A stretch of 64,000 bases of DNA from Pectinatus haikarae (GTDB lineage Bacteria; Bacillota; Negativicutes; Selenomonadales; Selenomonadaceae), in assembly GCF_030813505.1 (NCBI RefSeq), contig NZ_JAUSUE010000011.1; one strand, given 5' to 3'. Shown here in pieces: positions 43,193 through 52,348 of the stretch (the first letter of the stretch is position 1; the number at the start of each line of letters is the position of its first letter). Under the pieces are notes generated by a model. It ran no database searches. It saw nothing but the letters and a program-made list of their open reading frames with translations, and was not told the DNA's origin. The position numbers and the translations under genes are program-made.

Positions 43193-44539
43193 ATGGTAAA
43201 TTGGAATGAACATTTGAATAAAAAAATAAGTTGTGCATGCGGGCGCGATCATGAGTGTGATATAGCCCATGTGGAAATAGGACAGGATGTCATAGAAAAA
43301 TTAGCCGGATATGTCGGGGAAAAACAGTATAAAAGCATATGCATAGTAGCTGATAAAAATACGATCAAAGTCGCAGGGGAAAAGGTATATAAAGCACTGA
43401 AAAACGCCAAGGCGGATTATTCGGAATTCATTTTTCAGGATGATGAATTAGTCCCCAATGAGCTTAATATTGGAAGAATATTTACACATATACCATATGA
43501 CTGTGATTTTATAATAGCCGTTGGTTCAGGCGTTATCAATGATTTGATACGGTTTGTGTCACAAAAACTGAAATGTCCGTATGTTATCGTAGCTACAGCA
43601 CCTTCAATGGACGGTTACGCATCTGCCGTATCTCCGCTGATCGTAGATGATATGAAAGTGACCTATGAAAAACTTGGGTTCCCCTGGGCTGTCATAGGTG
43701 ATGTCGATATCTTGAAAAATGCACCCGAACATATGATAACAGCGGGAACAGGTGATGTTTTCGGTAAGTATGTATGTCTTGTTGAATGGAAGCTGGCTCA
43801 TATCGTAAATGATGAATATTATTGCCCAAGCATTGTGGATATCATGTATAATGCTGTAAATAAAACAGCAGGAGCTGCGGATAACGGGATAGCGCAAAGA
43901 GATAAGGATGCCATTATTTCAGTAATGGAAGGGCTGGTATGGGCAGGAACCGGAATAAGCTACTGCGGCAATTCCCGTCCCGCTTCAGGCTGCGAACATC
44001 AAATAGCACATTTTTGGGAAATGATGTTTCTGCAGCAAGGCCATCATGAACTTCTGCATGGAACGCTTGTAGGGATAGCAACTGTCGCTGCCTTGCATAT
44101 ATATAAAGAAGCATTGGCAATATTGGAGAAAGAAACGGATTTTGTTAAAAAATCTTTTGATAAAGCTGCATGGGAATCCAAAATCAAAGAAGTTTACGGG
44201 CCTGCTGCCAACGGAGTATTGAAGCTGGAAAATGAAGTCGGCAAAAACTGCGATGATAAATCCGCGCAGCGCATGAAAAGCGTTCTTGCACACAAAGCAG
44301 AAATTATAGATTTGATAAAAACTCTGCCGGATGTGGATGTAATGATAAATCGCATGAAAAAGATTCATGAACCATATTTGCCGCAGCATGTGGGAATATC
44401 ACATGAATTGCTTAGAAATGCCTTGATCTATGCAAAGGAACTGCGTAATCGATACGGGGTTCTCCAGTTATTATTTGACTGCGGAAAATTGGAAGTGGTA
44501 GCCGATAAGGTTTGTGCACAACTGGAAGAATTAAATTGA
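43193..44539 (+). CDS. AraM/EgsA-type sn-glycerol-1-phosphate dehydrogenase family protein
   Basis: A 448-residue iron/zinc-type alcohol dehydrogenase of the AraM branch. Landmarks are AVGSGVINDLIRFV, TAPSMDGYASAVSP, the metal-binding AGTGDVFGKY, and SRPASGCEHQIAHFWEM followed by LLHGTLVG, matching B. subtilis AraM as recalled. AraM reduces DHAP to glycerol 1-phosphate. It is the last gene of the pentitol cluster, 70 nt after the GatD-like gene. Its role there is unclear, and a different polyol-phosphate substrate is possible. The ATG at 43193 (GAGGAG 7 nt upstream) is preferred over 43187 or the long open frame from 43070. Confidence 0.88.
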   Translation: MVNWNEHLNKKISCACGRDHECDIAHVEIGQDVIEKLAGYVGEKQYKSICIVADKNTIKVAGEKVYKALKNAKADYSEFIFQDDELVPNELNIGRIFTHIPYDCDFIIAVGSGVINDLIRFVSQKLKCPYVIVATAPSMDGYASAVSPLIVDDMKVTYEKLGFPWAVIGDVDILKNAPEHMITAGTGDVFGKYVCLVEWKLAHIVNDEYYCPSIVDIMYNAVNKTAGAADNGIAQRDKDAIISVMEGLVWAGTGISYCGNSRPASGCEHQIAHFWEMMFLQQGHHELLHGTLVGIATVAALHIYKEALAILEKETDFVKKSFDKAAWESKIKEVYGPAANGVLKLENEVGKNCDDKSAQRMKSVLAHKAEIIDLIKTLPDVDVMINRMKKIHEPYLPQHVGISHELLRNALIYAKELRNRYGVLQLLFDCGKLEVVADKVCAQLEELN

Positions 44540-44560
44540 TTATGATAAATTAATAATTAT

Positions 44561-44609
44561 CGCAAAACAAAAACTGCTGATGGGGATTATCAGCAGTTTT
44601 TGTTTTGCG
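44561..44609. terminator. Bidirectional terminator between the AraM-like and HAD genes
   Basis: Arms 44561-44581 and 44589-44609 are a perfect 21-bp inverted repeat around GGGGATT, with T-rich and A-rich tracts inside the arms. Confidence 0.9.
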
Positions 44610-44612
44610 TAT

Positions 44613-45428
44613 TTACTTTGGGAAAGCAGCCGACAGTACTTTGCTTATGCCTTTTGCCACACCGTCGTTATTACAATCATCAGTGATGAAGGAAGCGGCT
44701 TTTTTTGCTGCAGGGATAGCATTTGCCGTCGCTATGGATATACCGGCGTATTCCAGCATGGCAATATCATTGTCTCCGTCGCCGAATACGAGAATATCTT
44801 CCTTTGCTATACCGAGGTAATCTGCAAGATATTTTAAGCCGACAGCCTTGTTAATATCAGGAGGCGTTACATCAATAGTATAGCCGGTATTTTGCTGTAA
44901 TTTCACAGCGCCGGAAAAATATTCCTGCAAATGCCGGATTATGTATGCGGGAAGTCTGTCTGTGCTGCTTCTTAAAACTATTTGAGTGACATTTTTGGTG
45001 TAAGCTTTATAATTATTGCCTACCTCAATAAGATCAAAATTTTTCACAGTATGGTAACCGGAAAACATATCCCAGGAAAAATATGGAGCAAATCGATTTT
45101 TTCCTATATACCAGCTGCAATAAATGTTATTTTTAATAAGAAAGGCCAATATTTCAGCCGCGGCATCATCATCAATGTATTTTTCATATATTTTTTCATC
45201 GGTATCAATACTGCGTATCATGGCACCATTACAGGATATTACAGGAACCTGAGCGCCGATTTCTCTGCCAAAAAAGGCAGCGGCAAGATGCATCCGCCCG
45301 GTAGCGATAGAAGCCGCAATACCATTTTTGCGGGCAATATGAAAGGCCTCTATGTTGGCTCTGCTTACTAATTTTTCTTCATTTAACAATGTTCCGTCCA
45401 GATCGGTGACAATAAGTTTTATAGGCAT
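44613..45428 (-). CDS. HAD-superfamily Cof-type sugar-phosphate phosphatase
   Basis: A 271-residue phosphatase of the HAD IIB (Cof/YidA) group. The nucleophile motif is IVTDLDGTLLN, motif II is ATGRM, and motif IV lies in VFGDGDNDIAMLEYAG. Such enzymes dephosphorylate sugar phosphates, FMN or similar small phosphates, often as detoxifiers. It faces the pentitol cluster on the opposite strand, so relief of sugar-phosphate stress is possible but not shown. Confidence 0.92.
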   Translation of the reverse strand: MPIKLIVTDLDGTLLNEEKLVSRANIEAFHIARKNGIAASIATGRMHLAAAFFGREIGAQVPVISCNGAMIRSIDTDEKIYEKYIDDDAAAEILAFLIKNNIYCSWYIGKNRFAPYFSWDMFSGYHTVKNFDLIEVGNNYKAYTKNVTQIVLRSSTDRLPAYIIRHLQEYFSGAVKLQQNTGYTIDVTPPDINKAVGLKYLADYLGIAKEDILVFGDGDNDIAMLEYAGISIATANAIPAAKKAASFITDDCNNDGVAKGISKVLSAAFPK

Positions 45429-45682
45429 AATAAGATTTCATCCCTTTTTATTTTTCAAAAATGTATATACTCAATGCAGCTGTACAAGGCTGTAGATTTT
45501 AATATTAACCGCTGGGGTTATTATAACGTATTTAATTGGCAAAATAAATAGGGCAAACAATTGCTATGATACAGTAAATAATATAATATATACTATGTAT
45601 ATCGATAAATAAAGGAAACAGAGGCCGACCGATGATGCCGCTGTTTTGGTATGAGACTATTATGAATAACGGATGGGTAATT

Positions 45683-46507
45683 ATGAAAAAAATTCTAACG
45701 ATTGCTGGTTCTGATTGCAGCGGCGGAGCAGGGATACAGGCTGACATAAAAACAATAACGGCACACAGAATGTATGCTATGAGTGTCATAACGGCATTGA
45801 CTGCCCAGAATACTACAGGCGTAAGTAAAATAATGGAAGCAGAAAAAGATTTTGTGGCAGCACAGCTGGACGCCGTATTTTCAGATATTCCTCCTGATGC
45901 GGTAAAAATAGGAATGGTAGCTAATGCGGATATTATAAAAATCATTGCGGCAAAACTGAGTGAATATAATGCAAAAAATATAGTGGTAGATCCTGTCATG
46001 GCAGCTACTTCCGGCAGCAGCCTTTTGGAAAAGGATGCGGTGGAGGCGTTAAAACAGGAACTTTTGCCAATGGCCGATGTTATAACTCCTAATATATTTG
46101 AGACCGGTATATTGTGCGGTATCGTTCCCCGGTCCGAGGAAGAAATGGAGCAGGCCGCAAAGAAAATTTTTGCGGAAATTTATAAAAATTGTGACCGCGA
46201 AGCCGCAGTATTGATAAAGGGTGGGCATTTGGCAGATGATGCCGCTGATGTATTAAGAGACCAGACAGTTACGTATGTTTATAATGGAACAAAAATCAAT
46301 ACTGCCAATACGCACGGAACGGGATGCACGCTCTCCTCGGCTATAGCCTGCAATATGGCAAATGGGTTCAATATATATGAAAGTGTAAAATATGCAAAAA
46401 AATATATCAATTTACTGTTGAACGCAGGACTGGATCTGGGAAAGGGAAACGGCCCATTAAATCATATGGCAGCCGGTGCGTGGATTTCTAAAGAAATTTT
46501 GGATTAA
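45683..46507 (+). CDS. thiD: Hydroxymethylpyrimidine/phosphomethylpyrimidine kinase
   Basis: A 274-residue ribokinase-fold enzyme that phosphorylates HMP and HMP-P for thiamine synthesis, with pyridoxal as a possible alternative substrate. Motifs are TIAGSDCSGGAGIQADIKT, VDPVMAATSG and the anion-hole/catalytic NTHGTGCTLSSAIA. The start at 45683 fits the family. The upstream methionine at 45632 adds unrelated residues. The 45429-45682 gap contains no TPP riboswitch that I can recognise. It is followed 30 nt later by a UbiB-like gene. Confidence 0.93.
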   Translation: MKKILTIAGSDCSGGAGIQADIKTITAHRMYAMSVITALTAQNTTGVSKIMEAEKDFVAAQLDAVFSDIPPDAVKIGMVANADIIKIIAAKLSEYNAKNIVVDPVMAATSGSSLLEKDAVEALKQELLPMADVITPNIFETGILCGIVPRSEEEMEQAAKKIFAEIYKNCDREAAVLIKGGHLADDAADVLRDQTVTYVYNGTKINTANTHGTGCTLSSAIACNMANGFNIYESVKYAKKYINLLLNAGLDLGKGNGPLNHMAAGAWISKEILD

Positions 46508-46537
46508 AGAGTTTTTATTGAAGCGGGCGGGAATAAC

Positions 46538-48145
46538 ATGATGCTGAAAAATATATTGACAAGCAATAAATATGGTTATATAAGTTCATCTCTTCGGCTG
46601 CGTCAAATGCTGTCGGTGCTGCGTAAATATGATGCTGTGCGCGGAATGAATCCCGTACGTATGCGGCTGATCCTCGAAGCGCTGGGGCCTACCTTTGTAA
46701 AACTGGGACAGGTTATATCCATGCGGCCTGATTTTCTGCCGGGAGAATACATATATGAGCTGAGCAAGCTGCAGACGCGAGCTAATCCCCTTCCCTTTGA
46801 GATCATAAAAGAGGTGATCGAGCAGGAGTATGCGCAGAAATGGAATAATGTTTTTGCGCAGATTGATGAAAAAGCATTGGGATCGGCGTCAATAGCTCAA
46901 GTCCATCACGCCGTGCTTAAGACCGGAGAAAAAGTTGTTATAAAGGTACAGCGTCCGGGAATATATGAAATAATGGCGCAGGATATCATGCTGTTGAAAA
47001 GAACGGTCGCGTTGCTGCAAATTTTCAGTAAATCACGTGATGTAGTTGATTTTACAGCAGTTCTTGATGAAATGTGGACAATTACCAAACAGGAAATGGA
47101 TTTTATGATGGAAGCTGATCACATCGACGAATTTCGTCATCTGAACAGCGACGATTCAAACGTTGAATGTCCTCAAGTTTACAGGAAACTGACAACAGCC
47201 CGTATCCTTGTTATGGAATATGTGGATGGCATACGTATAGATGAAATAGATAAACTGAAGCAGGCCGGTTATGATGTAGAGGCTTTAGGCCGCAATCTTG
47301 GGAAAAATTATATAAAGCAAATAATAAAGGACGGTTATTTTCATGCCGACCCGCATTCCGGCAATGTCTGGGTGCGCGGCGGAAAAATAATATGGCTGGA
47401 CCTTGGTATGATGGGGCGTCTCTCTCAACAGGAAAGAAATGCTTTGAAAAAAGCCATTTATGCGTTAGTGCATAACGATACATTTGCTATGAAATCAGCT
47501 ATATTGTCATTAGGTGTGCCTAAGGGGAAAATAGATCATATAAAGCTGTATGAAGATATAGATATATTGATGCTGCGCTACAGTGATCTGCGTTTTGAGG
47601 AACTTAATCTCGGCAGATTATCACATGACATCATAGCTGTCTTACGCCGTCATAATATGGGTATCATACCGGGCCTGAGCATGTTTGCAAGAGGTATTAT
47701 GACCATTGACGGTATTATGCAGATTACCTGTCCTGATATAAATTTTGTAGATATATTGAAGGATCAGATGCAAAGTGAATTCTCTAAAAATTTTAATTGG
47801 CGTAATGAATTGAAAAAGATGCGCCAGGAAGGATATTCGCTGATATACAGATCAATGCAGCTGCCGGAGCAGTTATCCGATATGATCAAAATGACTATGA
47901 GCGGGCAGACGAAAGTCAATCTGGACCTGACAGGATCAGAAGAACCATTGAAACGCATAGATAAAATGATCAATAAACTTATCATCGGCATAATAAGTGC
48001 GGCCCTTTTATTGGGATCGTCGATAATCTGTACTACTAATATGACACCTAAATTTTTGGAGATACCTTTTCTGGGGATTTTGGGATATTTGTCCGCATTG
48101 CTTTTATGCGCCCGTTTGTTGATAAGCATCTGGCGGCATCGATGA
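46538..48145 (+). CDS. ABC1/UbiB-family atypical kinase-like protein
   Basis: A 535-residue protein kinase-like ATPase. The family motif GPTFVKLGQVISMRPDFLP, the invariant lysine region EKVVIKVQRPG, and DGYFHADPHSGN with WLDLGMMG are visible. Two C-terminal hydrophobic segments (about 480-530) anchor it in the membrane. UbiB-type proteins support isoprenoid quinone or lipid metabolism by an ATPase activity. It is probably co-transcribed with thiD. ATG 46538 or 46541 could be the start. Confidence 0.92.
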   Translation: MMLKNILTSNKYGYISSSLRLRQMLSVLRKYDAVRGMNPVRMRLILEALGPTFVKLGQVISMRPDFLPGEYIYELSKLQTRANPLPFEIIKEVIEQEYAQKWNNVFAQIDEKALGSASIAQVHHAVLKTGEKVVIKVQRPGIYEIMAQDIMLLKRTVALLQIFSKSRDVVDFTAVLDEMWTITKQEMDFMMEADHIDEFRHLNSDDSNVECPQVYRKLTTARILVMEYVDGIRIDEIDKLKQAGYDVEALGRNLGKNYIKQIIKDGYFHADPHSGNVWVRGGKIIWLDLGMMGRLSQQERNALKKAIYALVHNDTFAMKSAILSLGVPKGKIDHIKLYEDIDILMLRYSDLRFEELNLGRLSHDIIAVLRRHNMGIIPGLSMFARGIMTIDGIMQITCPDINFVDILKDQMQSEFSKNFNWRNELKKMRQEGYSLIYRSMQLPEQLSDMIKMTMSGQTKVNLDLTGSEEPLKRIDKMINKLIIGIISAALLLGSSIICTTNMTPKFLEIPFLGILGYLSALLLCARLLISIWRHR

Positions 48146-48364
48146 TGAAATTATTTGAACAGAACAGGAATAGAGCTCAAAATTGTTCGCGGGCAGAGGA
48201 ATGAAGAGGTATACTGTTATTTTAACAGACACAGGGGATTGCAAATACCGGTGTAAAAGGTGTAGAATTTTCGAGTGAGAAAAATTTCTGAATTAAGCTA
48301 AATTAGCAATTGTTTTATTATACACAGAAAATTATGCTGTACAATTTTGAAAGGGGAGATTCGT

Positions 48365-48727
48365 TTGCGCGGAATACGCGGTGCGATAACTGTAGAGAAA
48401 AATGATAGTGTGGAAATTTGTAATGCAGTACAGGAAATGCTGAAGGCTATTATTTCCGAAAATGAACTTGCTGCGAAAGATATAGGAGCAGCTATCTTTT
48501 CGGCCACGAATGATATAGATGCAGTTTTTCCGGCAGCTGCCGCACGCAAAATGAAAGGGTGGGATCTGGTGCCGCTTTTTGATGCACAGCAAATGACTGT
48601 GGATGGGAGCATAGAAAAATGCATCAGGGTTTTACTGCTGGTCGATACTGATAAACCGCAGGACGAAATAAGGCATATTTATCTGCGCCGTGCTAAAATG
48701 CTGAGACCTGATATTTTGAATAAATGA
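48365..48727 (+). CDS. aroH: Chorismate mutase, AroH class
   Basis: A 120-residue mutase converting chorismate to prephenate. The AroH-type landmarks are RGIRGAITVE at the N terminus, FSATNDIDAVFPAAAAR and the C-terminal RHIYLRRAKMLRPD. The start is TTG at 48365 with GGGGAG 6 nt upstream. A TTG at 48347 lies before the ribosome site. The 220 nt upstream contain no other recognisable element. Confidence 0.93.
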   Translation: MRGIRGAITVEKNDSVEICNAVQEMLKAIISENELAAKDIGAAIFSATNDIDAVFPAAAARKMKGWDLVPLFDAQQMTVDGSIEKCIRVLLLVDTDKPQDEIRHIYLRRAKMLRPDILNK

Positions 48728-48874
48728 TGCAAATATTGAAAAACGCATAATAATATAATATCCGGGGCTTTTAGTTGAAGATAATATAAAAAAGAATTTG
48801 TTGTATAAATTTTTCATGAATGAATCAATATATATGATTGCATTTATGAAAGTTATATGTTAAAATATTTTTAA

Positions 48875-48894
48875 CTTGAAAGTCGACTTACAAG
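48875..48894. promoter_or_regulatory. Candidate operator of the 48917 GntR regulator (site 1)
   Basis: CTTGAAAGTCGACTTACAAG is a 20-bp palindrome with one mismatched pair (24 bp with flanking AA/TT). A closely related site recurs at 49617-49636 before the dehydratase gene. Confidence 0.7.
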
Positions 48895-48916
48895 TTAAAA
48901 GATTGAGGAATATATA

Positions 48917-49594
48917 ATGCATATCGTAAAGACAAATGTTACACAGCAGGTGTTCGAGTATCTGAAGAAAAATATCGAAAGTGGTACTTGGCCGATCGGT
49001 TCAAAGATCCCATCAGAAAACAGATTGACGGAGCTTTTGGCAGTCAGCAGGTCCAGTATACGGCTGGCCATACAGCAGTGCATAGCACTGGAAGTTTTAG
49101 AAAGTCAGCATGGCAAGGGGACTTTTGTAAAGCGTAATGATATAAGCGGTATAATAGGCACAGTCAATACACTTAATGATGCCGATTACGATAATATATG
49201 CCAGGTACTGCAGTTTAGAGAAATTATCGAAAAAGAAAGCGCCTATTTAGCTGCAAATAATGCGAAAATGGTAAATCTGAAAAATCTGGAAGAATGTCTC
49301 GAAAAAATGAAAAAAAATATCAACAAATCAGATGAATTTGTGCGACAGGATATGCTTTTTCACAAGGAAATCTGCAGGGCATCAGGAAATAAGATTCTGG
49401 AGATGGCATTAAGTGATGTTTTAGAGAGAACAGCCAAAAATCATAAACAACTTAATGACCTCTTCGGTTATAAAGATGGAGTGTATTTTCATACGTTGCT
49501 TCTGGAAGCTATACGGTGTAAAGACGCAAAAAAGGCTAAACATATTATGAAAGCGCATATACGGCAGGCTATAGATAATTTGAAAACAGACTAG
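48917..49594 (+). CDS. GntR-family (FadR/FCD) regulator of the sugar-acid genes
   Basis: A 225-residue regulator. The winged helix (about 8-75) includes IPSENRLTELLAVSRSSIRLAIQQ and QHGKGTFVKRND. A helical FCD effector domain with RQDMLFHKEICRASGN follows. Candidate operators before this gene and before the next gene share CGACTTACAA, so it probably controls itself and the RspA-like operon. The family effector is usually a hexuronate or aldonate derivative. Confidence 0.93.
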   Translation: MHIVKTNVTQQVFEYLKKNIESGTWPIGSKIPSENRLTELLAVSRSSIRLAIQQCIALEVLESQHGKGTFVKRNDISGIIGTVNTLNDADYDNICQVLQFREIIEKESAYLAANNAKMVNLKNLEECLEKMKKNINKSDEFVRQDMLFHKEICRASGNKILEMALSDVLERTAKNHKQLNDLFGYKDGVYFHTLLLEAIRCKDAKKAKHIMKAHIRQAIDNLKTD

Positions 49595-49616
49595 GTCTGT
49601 TTTCTTTTTGGGACAT

Positions 49617-49636
49617 CTTGTAGGACGACTTACAAA
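49617..49636. promoter_or_regulatory. Candidate operator of the 48917 GntR regulator (site 2)
   Basis: CTTGTAGGACGACTTACAAA matches site 1 at 16 of 20 positions and lies 23 nt before the RspA-like ATG. Confidence 0.65.
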
Positions 49637-49659
49637 TACAGGAATACTGGAGGAAGAAC

Positions 49660-50907
49660 ATGTCTACAATTATTACTGACATCAAGGTGATTTTGACTGC
49701 ACCGGAAGGAATAAATCTCGTGGTGGTCAAAGTCGAAACTAATCAGGATGGATTGTACGGTCTTGGATGTGCGACATTTGCGTATCGGCATTTGGCTGTA
49801 AAATGCGTTATTGAAGAATATTTGAAACCGTTGTTAACGGGCAGGTGTGCTGAAAATATTGAAGATCTTTGGCAGCTTATGCATCAGAATGGCTATTGGC
49901 GCAATGGGCCGATAGAGAATAATGCTATTTCCGGTATCGATATGGCACTATGGGATATAAAAGGAAAAATGGCAAATATGCCATTATATCAGTTGTTTGG
50001 GGGAAAATGCAGAGAAGCAGTGCCTGTATATCGTCATGCAGACGGCAAGGATCTCGGTGAAATATGTGAGAATATTGAACGTTTTCAAGAAATGGGCATA
50101 CGCTATATTCGCTGCCAATGCGGTGGCTACGGTGGGGCAGGTTATCATACGGCTCCCGAATATGCACCTGCCGGAGCTGCATCGGGAATTTATCTTGACG
50201 GCAGAAAATATATGAGAGATACTGTCAAACTTTTTGATGGGATTCGCAGCAGGCTGGGATTTGAGATCGAGCTGGTGCATGATGTACATGAACGCATATC
50301 TCCTCATGCGGCAGTACAAATGGTTAAGGAACTTGAACCGTACAAGTTGTTCTTTGTGGAAGATGCTATTCCTCTTGAACAGGGGGAATGGTACAGAAGA
50401 CTGCGTGAACAAACAGTCACTCCGCTGGCACAGGGAGAACTTTTTAATAATCCTGCGGAATGGAGATATCTTATCACAGAAAGACTTATCGATTATATAC
50501 GTGTTCATATCAGTCAGATTGGCGGTATTACACCGGCAAGAAAATTGCAGATTTTTGCAGAACAATTCGGAGTCAAAACTGCATGGCATGGTCCGGGTGA
50601 TATGTCACCGCTGGCACATGCGGCAAATATACACATAGACTTATCGGCCGCTAATTTTGGAGTGCAGGAGTGGTCGGGGATAGAACCGCCGAATTTTGTA
50701 ATTCAGAAACTAAAAGGCCCGCATGGAGCCCTCTTGGACGTTTTTCCGGGATTGCCGGAATTTAAAAATGGATATGTTTATGCCAATGATAAGCCGGGGC
50801 TGGGCATTGATCTTAACGAGAAAGAAGCTGCAAAATATTCTTGTGAAAACGCAGTAACAACATGGACGCAGACCAGAAATATAGATGGATCATTGCAGAC
50901 ACCATAA
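49660..50907 (+). CDS. Enolase-superfamily sugar-acid dehydratase, ManD/RspA type
   Basis: A 415-residue mandelate racemase/muconate lactonizing-type enzyme. The N-terminal capping domain is followed by a barrel with MALWDIKGKMANMPLYQLFGG, metal ligands around VHDVHERISP, FVEDAI and LAQGELFNN, and the late HGPGDMSPL. The pattern matches RspA/D-mannonate dehydratase. Family members dehydrate D-mannonate or D-gluconate to 2-keto-3-deoxygluconate, some with low activity. It leads an operon with an MFS importer and an RspB-like dehydrogenase. A second, unrelated mannonate dehydratase (uxuA) lies 4.6 kb away. Confidence 0.9.
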   Translation: MSTIITDIKVILTAPEGINLVVVKVETNQDGLYGLGCATFAYRHLAVKCVIEEYLKPLLTGRCAENIEDLWQLMHQNGYWRNGPIENNAISGIDMALWDIKGKMANMPLYQLFGGKCREAVPVYRHADGKDLGEICENIERFQEMGIRYIRCQCGGYGGAGYHTAPEYAPAGAASGIYLDGRKYMRDTVKLFDGIRSRLGFEIELVHDVHERISPHAAVQMVKELEPYKLFFVEDAIPLEQGEWYRRLREQTVTPLAQGELFNNPAEWRYLITERLIDYIRVHISQIGGITPARKLQIFAEQFGVKTAWHGPGDMSPLAHAANIHIDLSAANFGVQEWSGIEPPNFVIQKLKGPHGALLDVFPGLPEFKNGYVYANDKPGLGIDLNEKEAAKYSCENAVTTWTQTRNIDGSLQTP

Positions 50908-50924
50908 AATGAGAGGAACAGTAA

Positions 50925-52262
50925 ATGATAACAGCAAAAGGACAAAGACCTTCAAAAGTGAGACTATTCATATTAGCGCTGCTCTTTATAGCCGTTGCTA
51001 TAAATTATACTGACAGAGCGAATCTTTCTGTAGCCGGAGCGGCGATCCAAAAACAATTCGATCTGAGTTCCACAGAACTTGGCGTGCTGTTTTCGGCATT
51101 TACATGGTCATATGCTGCGGCTCAGGTTCCTGTGGGTGTTCTATTAGATAAAATTGGTGCACGTATTTTATATGGAATCGCTATAAGCGTATGGGGGCTG
51201 TTTACCTTTATCATGGCGTTCAGTGCACACGAAATGTTTGCCAGCGCGGGAGCCGCATTTGCATTTCTTATATTTTGCCGCATTTGTATAGGTATATCAG
51301 AAGGACCGGCATATCCGTGCAACACAAAAATTGCATCTTTGTGGTTTCCCAATAAGGAAAGAGCAAGGGCGATAAGCACATATTCATCGGCGCAATATAT
51401 CGGACTGGCAGTTTTTACACCACTGCTTGCGATTATGGTGTCGACATGGGGCTGGCCCTGTGTATTTTACTTTTCAGGAGGAATCGCAATAATTTATGGA
51501 GCTATATGGTATGTTCTTTATCGTGATCCCAAAGACAGCAAAAAGGCAAATTTTCAAGAATTAGAATATATTAAAAACAATGGCGGATATAATCCGGAAA
51601 TAGATTCCGCGGAAAAAATCACACAAAAAGTATCTTGGCGTGAAATATTTTATGTAATCAGGCAAAGGAGAGTGTGGGGAATCTTTGTAGCACAATTTGC
51701 GGCGTCATCCACGCTGTATTTCTTTTTAACATGGTTCATAATATATCTGCAGAAAGGTTTGAATCTGTCTATAGATAAGGCAGGGTTTATGGCCTGTGTT
51801 CCCTATATGATGGCGATGGGAGGCGTCTTGCTTGGCGGTACGGTCAGCGATATGCTGTTGAAGCATGGCAAAACTATAACTTTTGCAAGAAAGTGGCCAA
51901 TGACTATCGGCATGATAATGTCGTCAATATTATGCGCGGCAAACTACTTTGAGAATACTCCCCTAGTGGCAATAGGAATTTTATCAGTGGCCTTTTTTGC
52001 AAATGCAGGATCAAATCTTGGCTGGGTAGCGATGAGTGATATCATGCCAAAAAAAATGATGGGAACAGTAGGCGGTATTTTAAATTTATTCGGGAATTTT
52101 TCGGGAATTATTACACCTATTGTTTTTGGAGCATTACTGCAAAATTCGAATAATTTTCATATGGCAATGAATTATATTGCTGCGGTGGCTTTCTTTGGCG
52201 CAATTATATTTCATTTTGTAGTGGACAAATTGGAACCTGTAGAAATACCCGAACAATTATAA
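50925..52262 (+). CDS. MFS transporter, anion:cation symporter family (hexuronate/aldonate type)
   Basis: A 445-residue importer with 12 spans. The N-terminal NYTDRANLSVAG and the loop VGVLLDKIGAR are typical of the ACS group (ExuT, GudP, DgoT, RhmT). It lies 17 nt after the RspA-like gene, so it probably imports the acid sugar used by that enzyme. The exact anion cannot be told. Confidence 0.92.
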   Translation: MITAKGQRPSKVRLFILALLFIAVAINYTDRANLSVAGAAIQKQFDLSSTELGVLFSAFTWSYAAAQVPVGVLLDKIGARILYGIAISVWGLFTFIMAFSAHEMFASAGAAFAFLIFCRICIGISEGPAYPCNTKIASLWFPNKERARAISTYSSAQYIGLAVFTPLLAIMVSTWGWPCVFYFSGGIAIIYGAIWYVLYRDPKDSKKANFQELEYIKNNGGYNPEIDSAEKITQKVSWREIFYVIRQRRVWGIFVAQFAASSTLYFFLTWFIIYLQKGLNLSIDKAGFMACVPYMMAMGGVLLGGTVSDMLLKHGKTITFARKWPMTIGMIMSSILCAANYFENTPLVAIGILSVAFFANAGSNLGWVAMSDIMPKKMMGTVGGILNLFGNFSGIITPIVFGALLQNSNNFHMAMNYIAAVAFFGAIIFHFVVDKLEPVEIPEQL

Positions 52263-52348
52263 ATAAAAATCAGTTGCAATTTATACAAAATTTTTAGATT
52301 TTTGACAAAAAAGTTAATATTTTACTTATTACTAAGGAGTGAATGATA

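Noticed and set aside
45429..45682. TPP riboswitch upstream of thiD
   Set aside because: The conserved CTGAGA and ACCTGATCTGGATAATGCC-like elements are absent.
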